Shown here piece by piece: positions 53,339 through 61,823 of a stretch of 64,000 nt of DNA (the first letter of the stretch is position 1; each line of letters starts with the position of its first letter). Under the pieces are notes generated by a model, which saw only the letters and a list, made by a program, of their open reading frames with translations, searched no databases and was not told the origin of the DNA. The position numbers and the translations under genes were made by a program. The stretch covers positions 1 to 64,000 of the forward strand of contig CANLXI010000021.1 in assembly GCA_947495035.1 (NCBI GenBank), read 5' to 3'. The DNA comes from an uncultured Granulosicoccus sp. (GTDB lineage: Bacteria > Pseudomonadota > Gammaproteobacteria > Granulosicoccales > Granulosicoccaceae).

Positions 53339-55120
53339 TCAGGAAGGTTGTTGCGGACGCATGTCGGCAGCATTGATGCCGGCAACCGATACCGGTGCTT
53401 TCATGGCATCGCGACGGAAGGGTTCGCCGAGTTCCTGGTTCAGTACGACTTCGATGAAGGTAGTGACATTGTCGTTCATCTGTTCCTGCACGGCAGTTGT
53501 CAACGCAGCCGAGAGATCCTCGGTATTGAACACCTTGACACCCTTGAGGCCGCAGGCTTCAGCGATCTTCGCGTAATCCACCTGAGTATCCAGCTCGGTT
53601 CCGACAAAGTTGTCCTTGTACCAGAGTGTGGTATTGCGCTTCTCGGCGCCCCACTGATAGTTGCGGAAGATCACCATTGTAATCGCTGGCCAATCGTTTC
53701 GGCCGCAGGCGGTCATTTCATTCATCGAGATACCGAAAGCACCGTCTCCGGCAAAACCGACGACCGGTACATCGGGACAACCGATCTTGGCGCCCAGGAT
53801 GGCTGGCAGACCGTAGCCACAAGGTCCGAACAGGCCGGGAGCCAGGTACTTGCGACCTTTTTCGAAGGTCGGGTAAGCGTTGCCGATGGCGCAGTTGTTA
53901 CCGATGTCGCTGGAAATGATGACGTCTTCAGGCAGTGAGTCACGGATTGCCAACCAGGCATTGCGCGGTGACATGCGATCGGGATTGCGCTCACGCGCAC
54001 GCTCGTTCCAGGTGATGCCCTCGTCGTTGTCTTCCTCGTGCTCCATGGACACCAGTTCCTGCGCCCAGCGATCCTTGGTGTGCTTGATGTCGGACTTGCG
54101 TTCGCTGCGGCCGGCATCACCGGCAGTCTTGCTCAACTGGCCGAGAATTTCGGTGGCCACGTACTTGGCATCACCCTGGATGGCTACGGTTACCGGCTTG
54201 GTCAGCCCGATACGATCGGCATTGATATCCACCTGAATGAGCTTGGCGTCCTTCGGCCAGTAGTCGATTCCGTAACCGGGCAGTGTGGAGAAGGGGTTCA
54301 GACGCGTGCCCAGAGCCAGCACCACATCCGCCTTGGCAATCAGTTCCATTGCCGCCTTGGAGCCGTTGTATCCAAGGGGACCGACAGACAGCTCATGTGA
54401 GCCGGGGAATGCATCGTTGTGCTGGTAATTGCAGCAAACCGGTGCATCCAGTTTTTCGGCCAGCTGGCGTGAGGCATCGATGGCACCACCGATAACGACA
54501 CCGGCACCATTGAGAATGACGGGAAACTTCGCTTCAGACAGCAGTTTTGCCGCATCGGCAATGGCATCGGCGCCACCGCGTGGACGTTCCAGACGCACGA
54601 TCTGTGGCAGTTCGATGTCGATGACCTGAGTCCAGTAGTCACGAGGAATGTTGATCTGCGCCGGTCCACACAGACGCCAGGCCTGCTCGATGACGCGGTT
54701 CAGAACCTCGGCAACACGGGAAGGATCACGAACCTCTTCCTGGTAGGCCACCATGTCCTCGAACAGGGCCATCTGCTTGATTTCCTGGAAGCCGCCCTGA
54801 CCGATGGTCTTGTTGGCTGCCTGAGGTGTTACCAGCAGCATGGGGGTGTGGTTCCAATAAGCAGTCTTTATGGGAGTCACGAAATTGGTGATGCCCGGGC
54901 CGTTCTGGGCAATGGCCATGGACATCTTGCCCGAGGCACGGGTATAGCCGTCGGCACTCATGCCGGCGTTGCACTCATGTGCGCAGTCCCAGAACTTGAT
55001 GCCGGCAGCCGGGAACAAGTCGGAAATGGGCATCATGGCAGAGCCGATGATGCCGAATGCATGTTCGATACCATGCATCTGCAGTACCTTGATGAAGGCT
55101 TCTTCTGTTGTCATTTTCAT
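53339..55120 (-). CDS. xsc: Sulfoacetaldehyde acetyltransferase
   Basis: The 593-residue ThDP enzyme converts sulfoacetaldehyde plus phosphate to acetyl phosphate and sulfite. It has the Xsc-type N-terminus 'GIEHAFGIIGSAMMPISDLF', 'QNGPGITNFVTPIKTAYWNH', the ThDP motif running from 'GDGAFGISMNEM' to 'IFRN', and 'QWGAEKRNTTLWY'. Length is typical for the family. TauY ends 11 bases upstream, giving the order tauX-tauY-xsc-exporter. No phosphotransacetylase gene is in the window. Confidence 0.95.
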   Translation of the reverse strand: MKMTTEEAFIKVLQMHGIEHAFGIIGSAMMPISDLFPAAGIKFWDCAHECNAGMSADGYTRASGKMSMAIAQNGPGITNFVTPIKTAYWNHTPMLLVTPQAANKTIGQGGFQEIKQMALFEDMVAYQEEVRDPSRVAEVLNRVIEQAWRLCGPAQINIPRDYWTQVIDIELPQIVRLERPRGGADAIADAAKLLSEAKFPVILNGAGVVIGGAIDASRQLAEKLDAPVCCNYQHNDAFPGSHELSVGPLGYNGSKAAMELIAKADVVLALGTRLNPFSTLPGYGIDYWPKDAKLIQVDINADRIGLTKPVTVAIQGDAKYVATEILGQLSKTAGDAGRSERKSDIKHTKDRWAQELVSMEHEEDNDEGITWNERARERNPDRMSPRNAWLAIRDSLPEDVIISSDIGNNCAIGNAYPTFEKGRKYLAPGLFGPCGYGLPAILGAKIGCPDVPVVGFAGDGAFGISMNEMTACGRNDWPAITMVIFRNYQWGAEKRNTTLWYKDNFVGTELDTQVDYAKIAEACGLKGVKVFNTEDLSAALTTAVQEQMNDNVTTFIEVVLNQELGEPFRRDAMKAPVSVAGINAADMRPQQPS

Positions 55121-55131
55121 GGTGTTGGTCC

Positions 55132-56532
55132 TCAGAGTTTCTCGTCTTGCAGGTGGTAGTAAACGTACATGAATCGTTGACCCAGACGTCTGAACGGAGT
55201 CAGTACGCCATGGCTGGGCAACGGTGATGTAAAGATGGGTAGATCAAGGCCCTGGTTCTGTCCCGCGACCAGTTGCGCCATGCGACGGCCGGCCTGTGCG
55301 GAATACATGACTCCGTTGCCGCCGTAGCCCATGGCGTAATAGATGGTCTGCTTCGGATCGGGCTGGAATATTCTCGGCATCATGTCGTGACTGACGTCCA
55401 CCCAGCCCCACCAGGAATAATCCAGATCGATATCGTCGAGCACCGGAAATTTTCTGGCCAGTCCCTGACGCAGTGCTGCCAGGTGCTTCGGGTTCTCAGC
55501 ATCCTTGCCGGTCACGGCACTACGGCTACCGATCTGTACCCGGCCATCAGGCAGATAGCGGTAGTAGTGGCGCAGCGTACGCGTGTCGGTCAGGGGCGAG
55601 CAGGTCTGGAATCCGCATTCACTTTTCTCTTCGTCGGTCAGAGGCCGAGTCACGATCGAGTTGGACAGAATCGGCATCAGGCGATTCTTGGTGCGGTTGC
55701 TCAGGCCTGCCGGCGTATAACCGGCGGTTGCCAATGCCACCGAACGTGCGCGTACGATGCCGCCGGGTGTTGTCAGATGGTGGACACCGTCGATGGTCTT
55801 CCAGCCCATGACAGGGCTACCCGGATGAATGGATGCTCCGAGCTTGCGTGCCATGTTCTGGTAACCGAATGCCAGCTTGGCTGCGTGTATGGAGACACCA
55901 TCCGGCTCCCACATGGCACCGGCTGCTTCCTGGTCTCGGACATGATTCTCGTGAAGCTCCTCGCGGGACATCATGCGTGAGCCATACCCGAAAGTATCAT
56001 TGAGCAGTTGGCATTCCTTGTTCAGTTTTGCCATGACGCCGGGCTTGTGTGCGATGTAGAAGTGACCACCATCCTGTGGTTCGCAATCGAACTCGCCACA
56101 ACCGATCAGGTCACGAAACAGTTCAAAGCCCTCGCTGACCTCGGCATGCATCTTCTTGGCGACGTCCACACCCCAGCGATCGATCCACTGGGAGCGCTTG
56201 AGTCGTCCGGAGGAGATCTGCGCCTGACCACCGTTACGCGTGGAGCAACCCCAGGCGACGGTATTGGCTTCCAGTACAGTGGCCTTGATGCCGAATTCCT
56301 TTGCCAGGTGAATGGCGCAGGACAGACCGGTGTATCCGGAACCGACGATGGCAACATCGACGTCCATATCTCCGGACACAGGGCCATCATCCTCTGGCGG
56401 TTCTCCGGCCGTGCCTACCCAATAGGTGGGCGCGTAGTCGCGGTTGTGTCCCGGACCGGAGTCGACGAGAGGATCGTATCGAGGGTCGTAGCTGGATTTT
56501 GGCCAGTGTTTCCGACGTAGTGAATCAGTCAT
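55132..56532 (-). CDS. tauY: Taurine dehydrogenase, large (flavoprotein) subunit
   Basis: The 466-residue DadA/PuuB-type flavoprotein has 'VDVAIVGSGYTGLSCAIHLA', 'WGCSTRNGGQAQISSGRL' and a C-terminal 'YYAMGYGGNGVMYSAQAG'. Alone it could be gamma-glutamylputrescine oxidase-like, but it sits between an NTF2-like tauX and xsc, the arrangement of TauXY, which deaminates taurine to sulfoacetaldehyde and passes electrons to the respiratory chain. It starts 30 bases after tauX. Confidence 0.87.
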   Translation of the reverse strand: MTDSLRRKHWPKSSYDPRYDPLVDSGPGHNRDYAPTYWVGTAGEPPEDDGPVSGDMDVDVAIVGSGYTGLSCAIHLAKEFGIKATVLEANTVAWGCSTRNGGQAQISSGRLKRSQWIDRWGVDVAKKMHAEVSEGFELFRDLIGCGEFDCEPQDGGHFYIAHKPGVMAKLNKECQLLNDTFGYGSRMMSREELHENHVRDQEAAGAMWEPDGVSIHAAKLAFGYQNMARKLGASIHPGSPVMGWKTIDGVHHLTTPGGIVRARSVALATAGYTPAGLSNRTKNRLMPILSNSIVTRPLTDEEKSECGFQTCSPLTDTRTLRHYYRYLPDGRVQIGSRSAVTGKDAENPKHLAALRQGLARKFPVLDDIDLDYSWWGWVDVSHDMMPRIFQPDPKQTIYYAMGYGGNGVMYSAQAGRRMAQLVAGQNQGLDLPIFTSPLPSHGVLTPFRRLGQRFMYVYYHLQDEKL

Positions 56533-56562
56533 GGCGGCAGACTTCCTGCGGAAGAGAAACTA

Positions 56563-56949
56563 TCAGGATTGTTGGAGAGGGCGATCCTTGCGCAACGCCT
56601 GTTTGACAATGATCTTGCCGTCGCGCAATGTGAACAGGTCTGCTCCCTGCGCTTCAACGCGAGAGCCATCGGCATTGGTACCGGAGAAAGTCCACTCGGA
56701 AACGGCACGGTCACCGTGTACGAAGTGGCTGTGGTGATCCCAGTGGGCGTCCTTCATGCCTGCCCAGACAGCGCTGAATGCCTTGGCGATGGCTTCCTTG
56801 CCTTCGATCTTGCTGCCGTGCACTTCGGGTCCACCGACCGTGTAGAACACGCAGTCGTCGGCGAAGCAGGTCATGACACCCTCGATGTCATGGCGATTGA
56901 AGGCGTCGAAGGTTGCGGCAAGGTCTGCTGCAGTGAGTTCGTTGGACAT
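56563..56949 (-). CDS. tauX: Taurine dehydrogenase, small subunit (NTF2/SnoaL-like)
   Basis: The 128-residue protein has the NTF2-like fold pattern 'FDAFNRHDIEGVMTCFADDC', 'KIEGKEAIAKAF', 'HGDRAVSEWTFSGTNADG' and 'GADLFTLRDGKIIVKQ'. TauX small subunits are of this type as I recall. Position directly before tauY supports the call. The ATG at 56949 has AGGGA ten bases upstream; the long open frame to 57195 enters the inverted-repeat element and is not coding. Confidence 0.82.
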   Translation of the reverse strand: MSNELTAADLAATFDAFNRHDIEGVMTCFADDCVFYTVGGPEVHGSKIEGKEAIAKAFSAVWAGMKDAHWDHHSHFVHGDRAVSEWTFSGTNADGSRVEAQGADLFTLRDGKIIVKQALRKDRPLQQS

Positions 56950-57089
56950 CGGTTTCTGTTTCCCTGAGTAAGCTGAGACACCAGGAGCAGGTCTCTTGGT
57001 GATGGATCTTAGGGGGACTGGGGCGTTTGCGTACGTACCAATGAAAACGCGGCGGTGGAGCCAGCGTGTGTGTCGAGACGGATGGACCC

Positions 57090-57322
57090 TGGGACAGGCC
57101 TTGGCCTCAATGAGACATAAAGACGCGCAGCAGAAACGCGATAGACCGGTGAATACAGTCGCGCACGGAGTTGTTTTCGGGGCGGCCCTCCGCAAACCGT
57201 GGCTTGGTTACTCCAAGTGAGGTTTGGAAATATCGAGTACGCGGCTGTAGACGCCGGTATAGCGCGAGCCGTAGGCGGTTTCTGGTCGTGGACTTATGTC
57301 TCATTGAGGCTAGGTCAGGGAC
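57090..57322. repeat. Long imperfect inverted repeat (MITE-like element)
   Basis: Terminal 17-base arms are perfect reverse complements (57104-57120 and 57294-57310, GCCTCAATGAGACATAA). Similarity runs inward on both sides with gaps to a central inverted repeat around CAAACC/GGTTTG (57193-57226). Total about 230 bp, non-coding, in the 727-bp gap between divergent tauX and tauK. The shape fits a miniature inverted-repeat element or a large hairpin repeat. Other parts of the gap are 56950-57089 (nothing seen), 57323-57599 (nothing seen) and a leader with palindromes at 57600-57650. Confidence 0.7.
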
Positions 57323-57599
57323 TTCTTGCGCAGCAGTAAACAAGTTGATTGATGAACCAGATCAGTGCAATCATGGTCAGGGCTGCACTTTGCCTGTTCA
57401 ATCGAACACGACATTTGGGCCAGCTGTCAGTTCCGTCTGAGGCCACTGACAAAGTTGTCTGGACGTGAACCCGATTAGCGGTTACAAGTTGTCCCACGAA
57501 TTCAGAGCACCGGGAATCTCACGCCCTCGATGAAAAACGCTCTCTTTCGGACTTTTGAAATTCCACAGCCTGACAGGATCAGGATTGGAAGAAGTCATC

Positions 57600-57650
57600 G
57601 TTGCGCCGCATGAGTCCTCGGCGCAACTGCAACACATCGATAGTCGATGT
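57600..57650 (+). promoter_or_regulatory. Paired palindromes in the tauK leader
   Basis: A hairpin GTTGCGCCG...CGGCGCAAC (57600-57627) is followed by ACATCGA-TAG-TCGATGT (57634-57650), which ends 26 bases before the tauK start. The second has the form of a dimeric repressor site and the first could be a leader hairpin. The cognate regulator is not identified in the window. Confidence 0.45.
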
Positions 57651-57676
57651 CGTCCCCATACCACGGAGAAACGATC

Positions 57677-58681
57677 ATGAAGTTGTTTTCGAAACTTGCC
57701 ATTGCGGCATTTACTGCCACCTTGTTCGCAGCACCTGCCAGCGCGAAGAATTTCAAGATCGCCGTCGGCGACAGTGGTGGCAGCAGCCAGGAAGCGACGG
57801 GCCTGGGTTTTGTCTCGGCTCTGGAAGAGCTGTCCGGTGGCAAACATACAGCGACGCTTTTTCTCAACGGACAATTGGGTTCAGAGCAGGACACGGTCAA
57901 TGAAGCGGCGATCGGCACACTGGACATGTCCTTGCTTGCCATCAACAACATCACACCTTTCTCTCCGACTGTCGGTGTGTTCTCACTGCCCTATGTCATC
58001 CTGAGCCTGGAAGATGCGGAGAAGCTGACGCAAGGCCCCATCGGTGCAGAACTGACCGAGAACACCATCGAGGACGCAGGTGTCCGCATCATTGCGTGGA
58101 CCTACACAGGCTTTCGCCGTCTGACCAACTCCAAGAAACCGGTAAAGTCCGTGGCTGATCTTGAAGGGCTGGTCATTCGCGTTCCCAAGAATGAAATCAT
58201 GATCGATACCTACAAGTCCTGGGGTATCAGCCCAACGCCCATGGCCTGGTCCGAGACCTTCGCCGGCCTGCAGACCAAAGTGGTTGATGGTCAGGACAAT
58301 CCCTACACCACCATCAATGCAATGAAATTCTACGAAGTGCAGAAGTATGTAACCAACATTCGGTACATCTTCTCCATCGAACCTCTGGTGATTTCCGAGC
58401 AGGTTTTTCAGGAACTCTCAGCCGAAGACCAGGATATCGTCCTGAAGGCCGGTGAGGCCGCCACTCAGGCATCGGCAACATTTCTGCGTGAAAAGGAAGC
58501 CGAGATCAAGGACATCCTGATCGAGAAGGGCATGCAGATTGACGACCCTGAAAATGACGAAGCCGAGTTCATCGAACTGGCTACCAAGGCGGTATGGCCC
58601 AAGTTCTACGAGAGCATCGGTGGCATCGAAAAGCTCAATGCCGTTCTGGCAGAAATCGGCCGCGAACCAGTCGCGGAATAA
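57677..58681 (+). CDS. tauK: TRAP transporter solute-binding protein, taurine type
   Basis: The 334-residue DctP-like protein has a signal peptide ('KLFSKLAIAAFTATLFAAPA', cut after ASA), 'FLNGQLGSEQDTVNEAAIGT', the conserved Arg region 'LEGLVIRVPKNEIMIDTY' and 'WSETFAGLQTKVVDGQDNP'. Divergent from tauXY-xsc, it is the TauK of a tauKLM taurine importer. The ATG at 57677 has GGAG upstream; the frame extends to 57647. Confidence 0.87.
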   Translation: MKLFSKLAIAAFTATLFAAPASAKNFKIAVGDSGGSSQEATGLGFVSALEELSGGKHTATLFLNGQLGSEQDTVNEAAIGTLDMSLLAINNITPFSPTVGVFSLPYVILSLEDAEKLTQGPIGAELTENTIEDAGVRIIAWTYTGFRRLTNSKKPVKSVADLEGLVIRVPKNEIMIDTYKSWGISPTPMAWSETFAGLQTKVVDGQDNPYTTINAMKFYEVQKYVTNIRYIFSIEPLVISEQVFQELSAEDQDIVLKAGEAATQASATFLREKEAEIKDILIEKGMQIDDPENDEAEFIELATKAVWPKFYESIGGIEKLNAVLAEIGREPVAE

Positions 58682-58698
58682 GGTCTGTCTGGCGGTCA

Positions 58699-58730
58699 TC
58701 GAGAGTGCCGGTCTAGACTGGCACTCTCGA
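58699..58730 (+). terminator. Hairpin between tauK and tauL
   Basis: TCGAGAGTGCC and GGCACTCTCGA pair perfectly over 11 bases, and the loop contains GTCTAGAC, itself self-complementary. It lies 17 bases after the tauK stop, 93 before tauL. This is the usual place for a hairpin that protects binding-protein mRNA and lowers expression of the membrane subunits. Confidence 0.75.
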
Positions 58731-58822
58731 ATGCCCATCCGTTTTGCCCATGATAACGGGTTGACGGCAGCAGTCCTGACATCGATAGTAACAATACAAC
58801 CACGAAACAGACAGAGAGTGTA

Positions 58823-59362
58823 ATGAACAGATTCTGGAGCTTTGTCGACAACCTGGAAAGTTATCTTTGCCGCACCTTGCTGGCCACCTTTGTCTGTCTG
58901 CTGTTTCTGCAAGTGGTGGTCAGAACACTGTTCAATTTCTCTTTTTCGTGGCTTGAGGAATTGACTGTCTACATGTTTGTCTGGTTCGTGTTTTTCGGTG
59001 CAAGCTATGCAGCCAAGATGGCAGCCCACAACCGGGTGACATTCCAGTTCAAGTTTCTGCCGGCTTCCGCCATCAAGTACATCGAGGCCTTTGCGGATCT
59101 GTTCTGGATTGCGTTCAATGTCGTGTTCATCTATCTCTCCATCGATTTCATCTTCAACAAGATGAACAAGTTCCAGTCGTCACAGACCATGGGTTTTCAT
59201 CTGAGCTGGGTGTATATCGTGCTGCCCATTGCGTTCTCGTTGATGACGTTCAGGGTTCTGCAGGTCAATTACAAGAAGCTGGTTCTCAAGCAGGACATGC
59301 GCGATCCGGATGCCATCGATCTGGATGAAGTGAAATCGGAAATCGAACGCGGCGAAAGCTGA
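58823..59362 (+). CDS. tauL: TRAP transporter small membrane subunit
   Basis: The 179-residue DctQ-like protein has four transmembrane segments. Motifs are 'LLFLQVVVRTLFNFSFSWLE' and 'FFGASYAAKMAAHNRV', typical of the family. It bridges the binding protein and the large subunit encoded 27 bases downstream. Confidence 0.88.
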   Translation: MNRFWSFVDNLESYLCRTLLATFVCLLFLQVVVRTLFNFSFSWLEELTVYMFVWFVFFGASYAAKMAAHNRVTFQFKFLPASAIKYIEAFADLFWIAFNVVFIYLSIDFIFNKMNKFQSSQTMGFHLSWVYIVLPIAFSLMTFRVLQVNYKKLVLKQDMRDPDAIDLDEVKSEIERGES

Positions 59363-59389
59363 TCAAGAATCAAACGGGAATACTCGGCA

Positions 59390-60730
59390 ATGGAAAGTGA
59401 AATCATTCTGATCCTGTTCGGATCTTTTCTGGCACTGCTGTTCATCGGCGCACCGATCACCGTGGCACTGGGGGTGTCCACGCTGATCTCGTTCATCTAT
59501 CTTGGCGACAACCCGATCAAGTTCGTGCAGATCGCCTTTACGTCGGTAGGCTCGTTCCCCCTGATGGCCTTACCGGCCTTCATACTCGCTGGTGCGCTGA
59601 TGGAGGCAGCAGGACTGTCCCGGCGATTGATCAACGTGGCGGAGAGTTTTGCCGGCCCGTTTACCGGTGGCATGTCGGCGGCAGCCGTTGTGGCCTGTCT
59701 TTTCTTCGGGGCCATTTCCGGGTCCGGGCCCGCTACCACTGCAGCGGTAGGCATGCTGATGATTCCTGCCATGATCGATCGCGGTTACAGCAAGGGCTAC
59801 GCATCGGCCATCACGGCGTCCTCGGGGGGGCTGGGTATCGTCATCCCGCCCTCCATCCCGATGATCATCTTCGGTATTGCAGCTCTGGGTATGCCGCCGC
59901 CTCCAGAGGCTGTCGACAAGTTCGGTGTGTTCCAGACAGTGTCCATTCCCAAGCTGTTCATCGCCGGATTTCTGCCCGCCTTTCTGATAGCAGGCAGCCT
60001 GCTGACGATGAACTACTTCCTGTCGAAGAAGCATGGCTACAAGGGGACTACGGAAGGCTGGTCCTCACGTCAGATCTGGTGTGAGCTGTATCGCGGCTTC
60101 TGGGCGCTGATGGCACCGGTGGTCATACTCGGTGGTATCTATTCCGGATTCTTCACACCGACCGAAGCCGCCATCGTGGCGATCTTCTATACCTTGATCG
60201 TCGGCACATTCATCTATCGCGAGATGAGCTGGAAGAAGCTGTTCACCGCCCTGGAAACCACCACCTGGCTGACAGGGCGTGTGCTGCTGATCATGTTCAC
60301 CGCCACGGTCTTTGGCCGGCTGCTGGTCGAGAACCAGATCCCGGCGACCATCGCAGAAAGCATGTTGTCGTTCACCAGCAATCTCTACGTGATCTGGACC
60401 TTGATCATCGTGTTTCTGTTGTTTGTCGGCATGTTCATGGAGACACTGGCGACCATTCTGATTCTGGTGCCGGTCATGCTGCCGGTAGCCTACAGCGTCG
60501 GCATCGACCCCATACACTTTGGTGTGGTCATGATCTGTACCCTGGGCATCGGTTTTCAGACACCGCCACTGGGTGAGAATCTGTTCATTGCCTCGGGCAT
60601 TTCCAAGATCTCCATCGAGGAGATCTCTCTCAAGGCCTTGCCGTTTGCCGTGGTCAATACGGCTGCCATCTTCATCATCGCGTTCTTCCCGCAGATATCG
60701 CTGTGGTTGCCGCGGTACTTCGGCTATTGA
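59390..60730 (+). CDS. tauM: TRAP transporter large membrane subunit
   Basis: The 446-residue DctM-like carrier has about twelve transmembrane segments, 'LFIGAPITVALGVSTLISF', 'FFGAISGSGPATTAAVG', 'ASSGGLGIVIPPSIPMIIFG' and 'GFQTPPLGENLFIASG'. It uses the sodium gradient to import the solute delivered by TauK. Confidence 0.9.
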   Translation: MESEIILILFGSFLALLFIGAPITVALGVSTLISFIYLGDNPIKFVQIAFTSVGSFPLMALPAFILAGALMEAAGLSRRLINVAESFAGPFTGGMSAAAVVACLFFGAISGSGPATTAAVGMLMIPAMIDRGYSKGYASAITASSGGLGIVIPPSIPMIIFGIAALGMPPPPEAVDKFGVFQTVSIPKLFIAGFLPAFLIAGSLLTMNYFLSKKHGYKGTTEGWSSRQIWCELYRGFWALMAPVVILGGIYSGFFTPTEAAIVAIFYTLIVGTFIYREMSWKKLFTALETTTWLTGRVLLIMFTATVFGRLLVENQIPATIAESMLSFTSNLYVIWTLIIVFLLFVGMFMETLATILILVPVMLPVAYSVGIDPIHFGVVMICTLGIGFQTPPLGENLFIASGISKISIEEISLKALPFAVVNTAAIFIIAFFPQISLWLPRYFGY

Positions 60731-60753
60731 GCCTTCAGGAGGCGATGAGCATC

Positions 60754-61251
60754 ATGAGTTCCACGATATCCCGAATGCTGTTCACGACAGATCTGTCTGT
60801 CAATTCCACCTATGCCTTGCACCAGGCGATCGGCCTGGCCAGGGCCACCGAGGCGCGCATGCATATCCTGCATGTTGCAGAGCCCATGAGTGAGGACGCA
60901 CGCATTACCCTGAGGTTGTTCATTCAGGATGAAAAGGCCCGTGAGTCGGCGTTACAGACACGCAAGCAGGCGATCGAACAGGAGCTGGCAGACAGACAGG
61001 AACGATTCTGGTCGGCCTTGCCGGAAGACTCGCAGTCGATAAGGCAGCAGGTTGATGAAGTCGAAGTGGTGGAAGGGCATCCGGCGGAAGTGATCTTGCG
61101 CCGTGCGAAAGAGCTTGATTCCGATCTGATCGTACTGGGTGCGCACAGTCACGGTTTTTCCCAGACGTTTCTGGGGTCCACCGCCAAGCGCGTCCTGCGC
61201 CGGGCAACCATCCCGACGCTGGTCGTACCTTATCGTTCTGACAGGGACTGA
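60754..61251 (+). CDS. Universal stress protein (UspA family)
   Basis: The 165-residue protein has the Usp fold and ATP-type loop: 'RMLFTTDLSVNSTYALHQAI' at the start and 'LIVLGAHSHGFSQTFLGSTA' with 'VLRRATIPTLVVP' at the end, i.e. G-x2-G/S-type nucleotide loop. A Usp gene next to tauKLM is common in taurine clusters. AGGAGG at 60737-60742 could serve ATG 60745 or 60754; I chose 60754 for spacing. Confidence 0.85.
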   Translation: MSSTISRMLFTTDLSVNSTYALHQAIGLARATEARMHILHVAEPMSEDARITLRLFIQDEKARESALQTRKQAIEQELADRQERFWSALPEDSQSIRQQVDEVEVVEGHPAEVILRRAKELDSDLIVLGAHSHGFSQTFLGSTAKRVLRRATIPTLVVPYRSDRD

Positions 61252-61614
61252 TCAGTACTGTCTGATGACAAAGTGCTTGCGTGTCTCCTCGATGACTTCC
61301 CAGTAGCCCCGGAAGCCATTGGGGATCAGGAAGGCATCACCGGTCTTGTAGGTGTTCGATTCACCGTTTTCGCTGATGAGGCGGCAATGGCCGTAGATGA
61401 TGTAGCAGAATTCGTCTCTGTCGGTGAAAGCATGCCATTTACCGGGTGTGCTGGTCCAGCTGCCCGCCAGCAGGGACTTGTCTTCACTCTCGAACTGTAT
61501 CTGCGTTTCATGATGCGGGTCGCCATCGACCACCCTGTCCGGCAAGTCAGCCAGTCGTCGGCTGGAACTGGAGGCGGGTGGGTTGGAGAAGGAGACTACC
61601 TGGGTATCCGGCAT
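61252..61614 (-). CDS. Cupin-domain protein (DUF861/EutQ-like)
   Basis: The 120-residue single-cupin protein has 'LLAGSWTSTPGKWHAFTDRD' and 'EFCYIIYGHCRLISENGE', then 'GDAFLIPNGFRGYWEV', the DUF861 pattern also seen beside sulfonate and amine catabolism. The usual cupin His ligands are only partly evident. It abuts the Usp stop with no gap on the opposite strand. Function unknown. Confidence 0.75.
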   Translation of the reverse strand: MPDTQVVSFSNPPASSSSRRLADLPDRVVDGDPHHETQIQFESEDKSLLAGSWTSTPGKWHAFTDRDEFCYIIYGHCRLISENGESNTYKTGDAFLIPNGFRGYWEVIEETRKHFVIRQY

Positions 61615-61754
61615 GGTTGTTTCTCTCGGGTGGCTGGTGATTGAAATGCAGCATCCATTGTATGGGATCGGCCTGTTCCTGAATGAAAGGGGCGTGAAAA
61701 TATTGCATTACCGTTGAACCATTGCCGTTGAAGTCTATCGTTTGACAAAGACTT

Positions 61755-61796
61755 GCGTGTGGCGTGTGGCGTGTGGCGTGTGGCGTGTGGCGTGAG
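61755..61796. repeat. Intergenic 7-bp tandem repeat
   Basis: Five exact copies and one variant copy of GCGTGTG lie 28 bases before the MgtC-like gene, in the gap divergent from the cupin gene. Slippage here would change promoter or leader spacing of that gene. Confidence 0.9.
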
Positions 61797-61823
61797 ATTC
61801 CACCCGGATGACGGTGAGCGAAG

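Noticed and set aside
55132-56532. Gamma-glutamylputrescine oxidase (PuuB)
   Set aside because: The flavoprotein fold is shared, but no puu genes are adjacent and the NTF2-like partner plus xsc point to taurine dehydrogenase.
56950-57343. Several 60-90-codon frames between tauX and tauK
   Set aside because: They lie in or run through the inverted-repeat element, resemble each other because of its symmetry, and show no domain or ribosome-binding site.
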